From JAYZAP01 sp964645285 (GTDB lineage Bacteria; Pseudomonadota; Alphaproteobacteria; JAAXGF01), in the NCBI GenBank assembly GCA_964645285.1, contig CAZYDR010000103.1:1-13029 (forward strand): a stretch of DNA of 13,029 bases, in the 5' to 3' direction. Each line of letters begins with the position of its first letter. Positions within the stretch are counted from its first letter, which is position 1. Below, one piece after another: positions 6,371 through 13,029 of this stretch. The notes beneath the pieces are model-generated. The model had not been told where the DNA came from, did no database searches, and saw only the letters and a program-made list of their open reading frames with translations. Both the position numbers and the translations under genes were made by a program.

Positions 6371-7924
6371 TTACTGAGAGCGGCGAAGGTTGTAGACAGA
6401 CACGGTCTCGTAGGCAGAGTTGTAATACACGCCGGTGAGATCGGAACGGTGCAGCAGGGTCTTCTTGAGATCGACCAGACACATGGCCACCGCATCTCTG
6501 ATAACGATGCCCTGGGCCTGTTCGAACTTGGCGATGGATGTGGCGCGGTCGGCACCCTGAAGCTCGATGGCGTCATCAAGCAGCTTGTCGAACTCGGGAT
6601 TCGAATAGTGCCCGAAGTTGAACAGAATGGGATCTTCCGTATGCCACATGGGCTCGAGCCAGCCCGACGGGGTCGGCCAATCGGCCCACCACATGACGCC
6701 GAACATGTTGCCCGCCGTCTCAAGGTGCTTCTGCTTGTCCCAAAGCACGCCCCATTCGCCCTGCTGAATCTCGACCTCGACGCCGACCTGGGCAGCAAGC
6801 GCCTGGAACAGCTCGGCAATCTGGCCAATTTCCTGGCGGCCGGTATAGGCCATGTACTTGACCTTCCAATCCGACTTGGGCACGCCTGATTCCTCAAGCA
6901 ACTGCTTAGCCTTGGCAAAATCGAGGGTCGGCATATCGTAGTTGCCGGAACCCCACATGGACTGCGGAACGCAGGATTTCGGAACGGTGCCGTAACCGCC
7001 GTAGATATCCCGGGCAATCGCTTCGTAATCCATCAGGTGAGTCAACGCCTGGCGGAACTTCTTATTGTCCGTGGGGTACATCTGGGTGTTGATCATCAAC
7101 GGAATGTTGAGCCAGCTATTGAACACACTGACCGTCATGCCGGGTTCCTCCTTGAGTTTGATCAAGGTATCGGCGGGCGCGGTGGACAGCATGAGATCGG
7201 CCTCACCAGTGCGTAACATCTGTACCTGGGTCGAGATCTCGGCGACAAAGCGGACGATGATGCGATCAAACTGATCGTCGGACCAGCCGCCCCAGTAGTC
7301 GTCGAACTTCTCCATGACCAGTTGCTGGCCCTTGTCCCATTGGCGCACATAGTACGGGCCGGTGCCCGAGGCATTGCCCTCGTAGAGCCAGTCCTTGCCC
7401 TTGGCGGCGGCCTCCGGCGACAGCATGTAGGCGCCGTACTGCGAGGTGCCGACGAGATCTAGGGGCATGGGATATTTGGTGGTAATGACCAGGGTGTGCT
7501 CGGCCGGTGCGCTGATGGTTTCAACCGACGACCAGATATAGGCGGCGCCGCCATTGATCTCGATGGTGCGGTCGAGCGACGCCTTCGCGGCAGCGGCGTT
7601 GAACGCCGAGCCGTCATGGAAGGAAACGCCCGTGCGCAGGTTGAAGGTCCAGGTCAGTCCGTCGTCGCTGACACTCCAGTCGGTGGCGAGCAAAGGCTCG
7701 GCCTCGCCGGTCTCGGCATTGTAGTGGGTCAAGGTCTCATAGACGTTCAACATCGTCCGGACCTCGGCCGAATAGATCACCGCTGGATCCCAGTCGATGA
7801 TGTCGAACGAGTCGATCAACGTAACCGTCTTGGTCGCCGCCTGGACGGGTGTCAACCCGGCTCCGACAATCATGGAAACGGCAGCCAGGGCCGTTGCCAT
7901 TCTGAGCACAAATTTTTTCAACAT
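6371..7924 (-). CDS. Family 5 periplasmic substrate-binding protein of the peptide-type ABC importer
   Basis: A 517-residue solute-binding protein (SBP_bac_5 type, peptide/opine/nickel family), the specificity component of the importer. The leader MLKKFVLRMATALAAVSMIV... is a Sec signal peptide with a probable cut after VQA (27-29). There is no lipobox Cys, so the mature protein should be free in the periplasm. The family landmarks are DWDPAVIYSAEVRTMLNVYE near the mature N-terminus, TFNLRTGVSFHDGSAF (about 110-125), ASGTGPYYVRQWDKGQQLVM (about 185-204) and KKFRQALTHLMDYEAIARDI (about 290-309). I took the ATG at 7924, not the in-frame upstream ATG at 8002, because it opens a proper signal peptide and has GAGAGA about 8 bases upstream. 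First gene of the operon; its product is usually the most abundant subunit. Substrate unknown. Confidence 0.92.
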   Translation of the reverse strand: MLKKFVLRMATALAAVSMIVGAGLTPVQAATKTVTLIDSFDIIDWDPAVIYSAEVRTMLNVYETLTHYNAETGEAEPLLATDWSVSDDGLTWTFNLRTGVSFHDGSAFNAAAAKASLDRTIEINGGAAYIWSSVETISAPAEHTLVITTKYPMPLDLVGTSQYGAYMLSPEAAAKGKDWLYEGNASGTGPYYVRQWDKGQQLVMEKFDDYWGGWSDDQFDRIIVRFVAEISTQVQMLRTGEADLMLSTAPADTLIKLKEEPGMTVSVFNSWLNIPLMINTQMYPTDNKKFRQALTHLMDYEAIARDIYGGYGTVPKSCVPQSMWGSGNYDMPTLDFAKAKQLLEESGVPKSDWKVKYMAYTGRQEIGQIAELFQALAAQVGVEVEIQQGEWGVLWDKQKHLETAGNMFGVMWWADWPTPSGWLEPMWHTEDPILFNFGHYSNPEFDKLLDDAIELQGADRATSIAKFEQAQGIVIRDAVAMCLVDLKKTLLHRSDLTGVYYNSAYETVSVYNLRRSQ

Positions 7925-8047
7925 ATCTGTCTCTCTCTTCAGAAAAATATTGATTTCAACACCACCGGAGAACGTGGACGCGATGTCGCATGCAGTTGCC
8001 AAGATGTTTGGCTCCGCATATCCCGCCAGTTTTGCCGCCGGTGAAAA

Positions 8048-8072
8048 TCTGGTAAATCAAGCCATTACCAGA
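8048..8072. promoter_or_regulatory. Inverted repeat TCTGGTAA-N9-TTACCAGA, operator candidate
   Basis: Perfect 8-base arms at 8048-8055 and 8065-8072 with a 9-base spacer give half-site centres 17 bases apart. It lies 12-36 bases downstream of the candidate -10 box, on the importer side, so a bound repressor would block transcription of the importer. In RNA it could instead form a hairpin in the long leader. No T-tract follows on either strand, which argues against a terminator. Confidence 0.45.
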
Positions 8073-8083
8073 CCGGATACAAA

Positions 8084-8111
8084 ATCATACTGGCGAAGAC
8101 TTCGTCGTAAA
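8084..8111 (-). promoter_or_regulatory. Candidate sigma70-type promoter of the importer operon
   Basis: On the minus strand TTTACG (8106-8111) and TATGAT (8084-8089) are 16 bases apart. The -10 box is five of six to consensus; the -35 is weaker. The spacer contains the perfect palindrome CGAAGACTTCG (8094-8104), a second possible protein-binding site. The leader to the ATG would be about 150 bases. Confidence 0.3.
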
Positions 8112-8420
8112 TCAAGCTTTCCTCTGATTCCGCCCCACGGTTTCCTTGAATGCAATCTCGGGGTTCTTTACCCACTGATCAATGCCTACGAAGCCATCGA
8201 CATCGATCCCGGCGATATTCGAAACGCTCTGCAATCCGTTTCATCCTCGACACCTACTGCGCCGCGCTAGCGAGTGTCTCCCGCGCGTCATATCAAATGG
8301 CTGGTCAGAGCGAACTGCCTGACGATCCCGCGTCTAAGCCCGTGCCCTCGAAGGCCTCGGCGATCCCGACGGTGCCCGGGCGGTCCGGGGCCGACTCCAG
8401 AGTAACAGGAGCAATCAGTC

Positions 8421-9862
8421 ATGAAGCTTTCCGAGTATGCCACCTACGATGCCATGGGGCTCGCCGATCTTATAAATAGTGACGAGGTCTCGGCCCCGGA
8501 GGTGCGTGATTGCGCCTTACGCGCGATCGATGCAGTCAACGATGACATCAACGCTGTGATCGAAACCTATGACGACCCGGTGCCGGCCCCATCCGACACC
8601 CCGTCTGATGCGCCGTTTGCCGGGGTGCCCTATCTGATCAAGGATGTCGGCGCCCATTTTGGTGGCCTCAAATGCGAATTCTGCAGCCGCCTCTGCGAAG
8701 GCATGATCGCGGCAGAGGACAGTCATTACGCCGGGCTGGTGCGGCGCAGCGGGGTCAGCATCGTTGGGCGGACCAACACGCCTGAATTCTCCATGTCGGG
8801 AACCAGCGAGAACACCCTCTACGGCAATACGTCGACACCATGGAAACAGGGTTACTCGTCCAACGGTTCGAGCGGCGGCAGCGCGGCGGCGGTCTCCGCC
8901 GGTATCGTGCCCATGGCCCACGGCTCGGATATCGGCGGCTCGATCCGCGGTCCCGCCGCGTGGTGCGGCAGCGTCGGGCTCAAGCCGTCCCGTGCCCGGG
9001 TATCATCAGGCCCCAATTACGACGAATGGGGCCACGGCATGTCCATGAGCTTCGTCCGGACCAAGACCATTCGCGACACGGCAACCATGCTCGACCACCT
9101 GGCCGTGCCCCAGCCCGGCGATCCTTTCGTCATTGCCCGCGCGCCGAACCCCTACACCTCCTACTTGGACGGCCCGGCCAGGCCTCTGAAGCTGGCCTTC
9201 TCGGCCGCGCCCCTGATGGATGCGCCGGTCGATCCAGAGGTCGCCGAGGCGGTGCGGGCCACAGCCAAAACACTTGAGGACATGGGCCACCATGTCACCG
9301 AGGATGCCCCCCCGTTGACCTCGAGGCCATCGACGACGCCTGCCTCACCGTATGGTTCCAGGACTTTCATGGCCGCCTGGACAGCTATGGCGCGGAGATG
9401 GGACGCCCGGTTAATACCCATACGGTCAAGGCCGGAACCCTGCGGTTCTATGAGTTTGCCAAGCAGATGTCGAACACCGACTTTTTCAATGCCATGGCCA
9501 CGTTCAATACCGTTCTCCACCAGACCGGTGAGTTTTTTGCCAATTACGATGCCTGGATTACACCGACCCTGGCTCAAGTCGCCTCTCCACACGGCGTCTA
9601 CGGCATGGACGTCGACCTGCCGCCCCGCGAATTCCTCAGGCACGAGCAGCGGCCGGCCCAGTTCATGGTGCTTTACAACGTCACAGGCCAGCCGGCGATC
9701 TCCCTGCCCCTGGCCCTGCACTCCAACGGCCTGCCCATCGGTGTACAAATCGCTGCTCGCCCCGCCGAAGAGCACCTTCTGATCGCCCTAGGCGCCGGCC
9801 TCGAGGACACCATGCCGTGGCGCAACCGGCGCCCCCCAATCCACGTCTCGCGGATCGAGTAG
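8421..9862 (+). pseudogene. Amidase-signature enzyme with one frameshift at a C7 run
   Basis: The frame from 8421 gives an amidase-signature hydrolase: catalytic Lys74 in YLIKDVG, cis-Ser150 in SSNGSSGGSAAA and nucleophile Ser174 in GSDIGGSIRGPAAW, the Lys-cisSer-Ser triad at normal spacing. AGGAG lies nine bases before the ATG. The amidase sequence then leaves this frame at the C run 9307-9313 and continues as VDLEAIDDACLTVW... in another frame to the stop at 9862, including DAWITPTLAQVASPHGVYG and the usual C-terminal GLPIGVQIAARPAEEHLL. One extra base would restore a 480-residue protein, a normal length. The first frame runs on to 9782 only as non-amidase sequence. It could be a true mutation, a sequencing error in the homopolymer, or less likely programmed slippage. 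The active enzyme would hydrolyse amides to acid plus ammonia or amine; the substrate is unknown. Confidence 0.88.
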
Positions 9863-9884
9863 GGTGTGTCGGCCGCAATTCCGA

Positions 9885-10091
9885 TCAAACTGAGCCCGGG
9901 CCGGATGGGTAAAGCCAGAAGAGAATTCGGCCGTTGCAAATTTGCGCTCCGATAAGGACGAAGAGCAGCGACACCAGGGTTGCAACGGCCGATACCAGTG
10001 ACAAGCGAATGATGTTCGCAATTTCGCCGCGGCCAGTAGCGTCGCGCCGCGGTCCGGTGATCGCGACCTTGACCGCTGCCAAGACTATCAT
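9885..10091 (-). CDS. Possible small membrane protein (weak call)
   Basis: A 68-residue frame convergent with the amidase. Residues about 30-60 (SLVSAVATLVSLLFVLIG and onward) are strongly hydrophobic and could span the membrane once or twice; the preceding segment GPRRDATGRGE is charged. The third codon position is roughly two-thirds G/C, which is compatible with coding in this genome but not decisive. There is no good ribosome-binding site before the ATG, and the MITE-like element begins 17 bases upstream, so any original promoter may have been displaced. I recognise no family. It may be a chance frame or a truncated gene. Confidence 0.25.
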   Translation of the reverse strand: MIVLAAVKVAITGPRRDATGRGEIANIIRLSLVSAVATLVSLLFVLIGAQICNGRILFWLYPSGPGSV

Positions 10092-10107
10092 CGGCCCAGC
10101 CGCCGCT

Positions 10108-10141
10108 CGATGTCTGCTTATATGAGTCGCTTTCTGTCAAG
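10108..10141 (+). repeat. Left terminal inverted repeat of the MITE-like element
   Basis: 34 bases starting CGATGTCTGCTTATATGAG and ending GTCAAG. It differs at four positions from the reverse complement of the right end. Confidence 0.65.
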
Positions 10142-10313
10142 GCGGTTTGATTAGCCTGGGCATGGTAGTTTCTCCGTTTCTACGATTCGTGTGTGTTGAG
10201 TGGGTCCACTGATGGTGTCCATGTCTCGTGTGAGTAACGCATCGCAAGACCCGCCCTGGACGCTAAGGCGTGACCAACGGAAGAGGCCAACATTCGACGC
10301 AGACTAATTCTAA

Positions 10314-10347
10314 CTTGACTGCAAGCGGCTCATATAAGCGGACATCG
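10314..10347 (-). repeat. Right terminal inverted repeat of the MITE-like element
   Basis: Inverted partner of the left repeat. On the plus strand it starts CTTGAC and ends CTCATATAAGCGGACATCG. The four mismatches suggest the element is not fresh, or is a derivative of an insertion sequence with imperfect ends. Confidence 0.65.
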
Positions 10348-10368
10348 CGGTGTCGCCGTTAGACTCGA

Positions 10369-10396
10369 TTGACCGTCTTCCGTAGACTGCTATCAA
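10369..10396 (+). promoter_or_regulatory. Candidate sigma70-type promoter of the CocE-like hydrolase
   Basis: TTGACC (10369-10374, five of six to consensus) and TATCAA (10391-10396, four of six) are 16 bases apart and point at the gene starting at 10457, giving a leader of about 54 bases. It is the best promoter match I found in the window and lies just outside the MITE-like element. Confidence 0.4.
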
Positions 10397-10456
10397 CGAA
10401 AACACGAACCCGGCGCTGCATAGTGTTCGGCGTCTGAGGGAAACAGGGAGGATTCG

Positions 10457-12276
10457 GTGACTGCGCGAATTTCGTCGCTAGGTCAGTACCGGGGCTATAC
10501 GGATGTTCGTTTCGACGACGGGCAGAGAACCTCGTGCTACGTGCCCATGCGCGATGGGGTTCGTCTCGCCGTCGACATCTTCCGCCCGAGTCTGGATGGC
10601 GCTGTCGTCGACGAACCATTGCCGACGCTATGGACACATACTCGGTACCATCGTGCCTCCTTGACCGAGGATGGTGAGGTCCTGACTACCTTCGAAAAAT
10701 GGGATGACTGGCTGTTCAGAGTCATCCGTCACGGATATGTCGCCGTAACGGTCGACGTACGCGGCGGTGGTGCGTCCTTCGGCGTCTACTCAGGGCAGTA
10801 TTCGGCCGACGAATCACGTGACGCGTACGACATGACGGAATGGATTGCGGGTCAAGCCTGGTGCAACGGTAACGTTGCCATGTTCGGCGCCTCCTACCTT
10901 GGCATCACACAGTTTTTCGCTGCGGCTAAGGCGCCACCGCACTTAAAGGCCATATTTCCGGAAATGGCGAGCTTTGATCACTATGCCTACGCCTATGGCG
11001 GCGGCGTATTCCGAGAAACGAGCCGCTTCGATTGGCAGTCAATGGTTGGCAACCTCGACCACGCCGTGCCGATGGTCTGGAGGGGCGAGTACAACGGACC
11101 GGTCGCACCCGTGGATGGTGAGGACGGTGGGAGGCTTCTGGGACAAGCTCTGCAGGAGCATCGCGCCAACCTGAATTGGTATCGCATTCTCACAACGCGC
11201 CATACCGCGACAGCTTCGACGCGCATAGCGGCGAGTACATTCATCAGAGCCGAAGTCAGAGCTACAGCCTGGACGCCATCGAGCGTACCGGCATGCCGAT
11301 CTATCACCTTGCCGGCTGGTTCGACATGTTTCCGCGCGACACCTTGCTATGGTGGCGGAACCTCAGTAATCCACAGAAGCTGGTCATCGGCCCCTGGTTT
11401 CATGATGATAGGCACCAACTTGATCTCGCGGCCGAGCACCTGCGCTGGTACGACCACTGGCTAAAGGGTATCGACAACGGTGTCATGGACGAGGCGGCCA
11501 TGCACTATTGGACCATCGACGCGCTGGAGGGTGAGGAGTGGAGTTCGACGAAGTGCTGGCCGCTCGAAAATGAAAAACGAGTAGCGCTTTTTTTCTCGCC
11601 CGGACCAACCGGAACTGTGGGATCGCGTAATGACGGCGCTCTCGACGCCGAGCCCCCGAATGCGAATAACGTCGACGAGTACGTGACCGACTACACGGCG
11701 ACACCAGGCCCAGTCAATCGCTGGGCCAGCGCTACTGGCGGCCCGACTGGCTATCCCGACATGAGCAAGAACGACGCAAGGGGCTTGACCTATACAACGC
11801 CACCGCTCGAACGCGACACCGAGGTGACCGGACATCCTGTCGTCCACTTGTGGGTGGCATCAAGCGCGCCGGACGGAGCGTTCTATGCCTACCTGCAGGA
11901 CGTTCATCCGAACGGGTACTCTCAATACGTGACCGAAGGCGTGCTGCTCGCGTCGCACCGGAAGCTCTGCAAGCCGCCATGGGACAACCTCGGTCTCCCC
12001 TATCACAGCGGTCTCAAAGCAGACATTGAGCCCATGACCGGCGACCCGGTTGAGCTCGTGTTCGACCTGCACCCGACGTCGAAGCGATTCCCCGCCGGTC
12101 ATCGAATCCGAGTCACCCTGACTTGCGCGGATTGCCATAACGACCGCGTGCCCGTCTACGACCCGCCGCCGATGGTGACGATCTACTGCGACCAGAACAA
12201 ACAGTCACGAATCGTGTTGCCAATCGTCGAGCACGCTTGTGTCGGGTCCAGCTTAAGTTCTCGCAGGTCGGGCTGA
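10457..12276 (+). pseudogene. CocE/NonD (X-Pro dipeptidyl-peptidase S15) hydrolase with one frameshift
   Basis: An alpha/beta-hydrolase of the CocE/NonD, S15 peptidase family; members cleave esters, amides or X-Pro dipeptides. The first frame holds MRDGVRLAVDIFRP (31-44), VDVRGGGASFGVYSG (about 99-113) and the nucleophile elbow GASYLG with Ser146. Near 11171-11180 the reading moves to another frame (SHSHNAPYRDSFDAHSGEY), which carries the catalytic Asp in GWFD (about 290 if repaired) and His in GPWFHDD (about 316), then the C-terminal jelly-roll domain with TEVTGHPVVHLWVASSAPDG. One extra base restores a 606-residue protein of normal length. The start is GTG with GGGAGGA five bases before it. 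No signal peptide is seen, so it should be cytoplasmic. The frameshift separates the nucleophile from the Asp and His, so neither piece could be active alone. A sequencing error is possible. Confidence 0.87.
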
Positions 12277-12288
12277 TCTGAGGCTCCC

Positions 12289-12312
12289 GTCGGCCGCTTC
12301 CCGCCGACCTTT
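12289..12312 (+). terminator. Weak hairpin after the CocE-like gene
   Basis: GTCGGC (12289-12294) pairs with GCCGAC (12303-12308) across an 8-base loop, followed by only CTTT. It lies 13 bases after the stop codon. The stem is short and the T-tract poor, so termination may be partial. Confidence 0.25.
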
Positions 12313-12333
12313 CCGATCCGCCGCCCACCAGGC

Positions 12334-12362
12334 TTGATCCCTGCATCCCCTCGCCATACGGT
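12334..12362 (+). promoter_or_regulatory. Weak candidate promoter of the alcohol dehydrogenase
   Basis: TTGATC (12334-12339) and TACGGT (12357-12362) are 17 bases apart, 45 bases upstream of the ATG. The spacing is good but the -10 match is poor. Confidence 0.2.
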
Positions 12363-12407
12363 TCCCGGAGATGTGGAATCGAGTCAGGACACTAGGGGAG
12401 ACGTACC

Positions 12408-13029
12408 ATGAAGACCAAGGCGGCGGTGCTCTACGAATTTGGCGCGGACATGGCAATCGAGGAGATTGAGCTCGACGAGCCCAAGGACAAGGAAGTGCTG
12501 TTGCGCATCGCCGCCGCCGGCGTCTGCCGCAGCGACCTGCACGTGGCCCGCGGGCCGAGCGGCGTAGTGCTGCCCACCGTGCTCGGCCATGAGGGCTCAG
12601 CCGTGGTGGAGCGGGTCGGCCCGGGCGTCTCCCGGGTCAAGCCCGGCGACCGGGTGGTGCTGTCCTGGGCGCCCGCGTGCGGTCACTGCTTCTACTGCCA
12701 GGAGGGCTTCCCGGTACAGTGCGAAGTCAATACCGAGGCGGGTACCACCGGAGGCCTGTGGGACGGCACATCGCGCCTCCACAGCGAGAGCCGGGGCAGG
12801 ATCACCCACTTCTCGTCTCAGTCCTCCTATTCCGAGTTCGCGGTAATGCCGGAGACCGGCTGCATGCCCATCGCGCCGGAGATATCGCTGAAGATTGCAG
12901 CCATCGTCGGCTGCGCGGTGACCACGGGCTTCGGCGCGGCGCTTAACGACGCCCATATCCGGCCGGGCGGCAGCATCGCCATCTGGGGCATCGGCGGGGT
13001 CGGCATCAGCGCCGTCCTCGGCGCGGTCC
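12408..13029 (+). CDS. Zinc-dependent medium-chain alcohol dehydrogenase, N-terminal part
   Basis: The first 207 residues of an NAD(P)-dependent zinc alcohol dehydrogenase; the gene runs off the window. Catalytic zinc ligands are Cys40 in GVCRSD and His61 in GHE (with Glu62), with a third Cys in IVGCAVTTGFGA. The structural-zinc lobe has Cys91, Cys94, Cys97 and Cys105 in CGHCFYCQEGFPVQC. The Rossmann glycine motif GIGGVG follows near the end of the window. This arrangement fits the class III/long-chain MDR type, which oxidises primary alcohols or formaldehyde-type adducts. The ATG has AGGGGAG seven bases upstream. The frame is intact over the visible part, unlike the two genes before it. Substrate cannot be told from this portion. 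It starts 131 bases after the hydrolase stop, so it may have its own promoter or be read through. Confidence 0.92.
   Translation, partial: MKTKAAVLYEFGADMAIEEIELDEPKDKEVLLRIAAAGVCRSDLHVARGPSGVVLPTVLGHEGSAVVERVGPGVSRVKPGDRVVLSWAPACGHCFYCQEGFPVQCEVNTEAGTTGGLWDGTSRLHSESRGRITHFSSQSSYSEFAVMPETGCMPIAPEISLKIAAIVGCAVTTGFGAALNDAHIRPGGSIAIWGIGGVGISAVLGAV

Larger units (their letters stand above)
7925..8420. other. Divergent control region between the importer operon and the amidase
   Basis: About 500 bases separate the minus-strand importer from the plus-strand amidase. The half nearer the importer has a lower GC content, a 25-nt inverted repeat and a promoter candidate. The half nearer the amidase is GC-rich; it contains an AGGAG ribosome-binding site at 8407-8411, but I found no convincing plus-strand promoter. 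Short open frames here show no recognisable protein. A shared regulator acting on both sides is plausible, but no regulator gene lies in the window. Confidence 0.4.
10108..10347. mobile_element. MITE-like element of 240 bp with imperfect 34-bp terminal inverted repeats
   Basis: Bases 10108-10141 and 10314-10347 are inverted copies that match at 30 of 34 positions, starting with CGATGTC[T/C]GCTTATATGAG. The 172 bases between them contain no convincing gene. Small size, long terminal inverted repeats and no transposase are what a miniature inverted-repeat element or an internally deleted insertion sequence looks like. No clear target duplication is visible: at most CG flanks both ends, which is not informative. 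The element fills the space between the amidase and hydrolase genes and ends 22 bases before the -35 box of the latter. Confidence 0.55.

Noticed and set aside
8338..8424. A short in-frame stretch ending in a TGA that overlaps the amidase ATG, reading ARALEGLGDPDGARAVRGR, which looks like the tail of a co-transcribed gene.
   Set aside because: Only 28 codons follow an in-frame stop, there is no upstream partner gene, and no family can be named. Chance is at least as likely.
9320..9782. Continuation of the first amidase frame to a 453-codon protein.
   Set aside because: After the C run this frame gives Pro/Ser-rich sequence without amidase features, while the second frame carries the real C-terminal part.
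1..13029. Search for CRISPR arrays, tandem repeats, ribosomal RNA and complete tRNA genes.
   Set aside because: None was found. The only tRNA-like sequence is the 24-base end fragment, too incomplete to be a functional gene.

Overview
The window is GC-rich DNA by eye. It uses GTG starts and dense peptide-transporter operons with 1-4 nt gene overlaps, and its protein families fit an environmental alphaproteobacterium, perhaps Rhodospirillales-like. That placement is inferred from the character of the proteins; no 16S gene or marker protein is present.

Layout. (1) 1-770: a small CxxC...CxxC zinc-ribbon-type protein, then about 470 bases without a gene. This stretch holds a strong hairpin terminator next to a degenerate copy of the 3' end of an initiator tRNA-Met (minus strand), which looks like an old attachment-site scar. 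(2) 799-1920 (-): an orphan PotD-like periplasmic binding protein with a Tat-type leader, ending in a clear terminator and with no permease or ATPase partner in the window. (3) 2293-2481 (-): the last ~62 codons of a tyrosine recombinase. It keeps the catalytic Tyr but has lost everything upstream, and it abuts the end of the next operon. (4) 2484-7924 (-): a complete five-gene peptide/opine/nickel-type ABC importer in the order binding protein, permease B, permease C, ATPase D, ATPase F. (5) 7925-8420: a divergent control region with a 25-nt inverted repeat and a candidate promoter. (6) 8421-9862 (+): an amidase-signature enzyme broken by a single frameshift at a C7 run. (7) 9863-10456: a possible small membrane protein, a 240-bp element with 34-bp imperfect terminal inverted repeats (MITE-like), and a good sigma70-type promoter. 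(8) 10457-12276 (+): a CocE/NonD (X-Pro dipeptidyl-peptidase S15) hydrolase, also broken by a single frameshift. (9) 12408 to the window end (+): the start of a zinc-dependent medium-chain alcohol dehydrogenase.

How it fits together. The importer would bring small peptides or amide-containing compounds into the cell. The divergent amidase, the CocE-type ester/amide hydrolase and the alcohol dehydrogenase could then process them. This is a guilt-by-association hypothesis only. The importer looks intact, whereas both downstream hydrolases carry one-base frame shifts on either side of a MITE-like element, and recombinase and tRNA remnants lie on the other side. The locus therefore looks like a catabolic island eroded at its edges, unless the two frameshifts are sequencing errors. 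I do not see a convincing new biological system; the best leads are the eroded integration scar, the MITE-like element and the two frameshifts.
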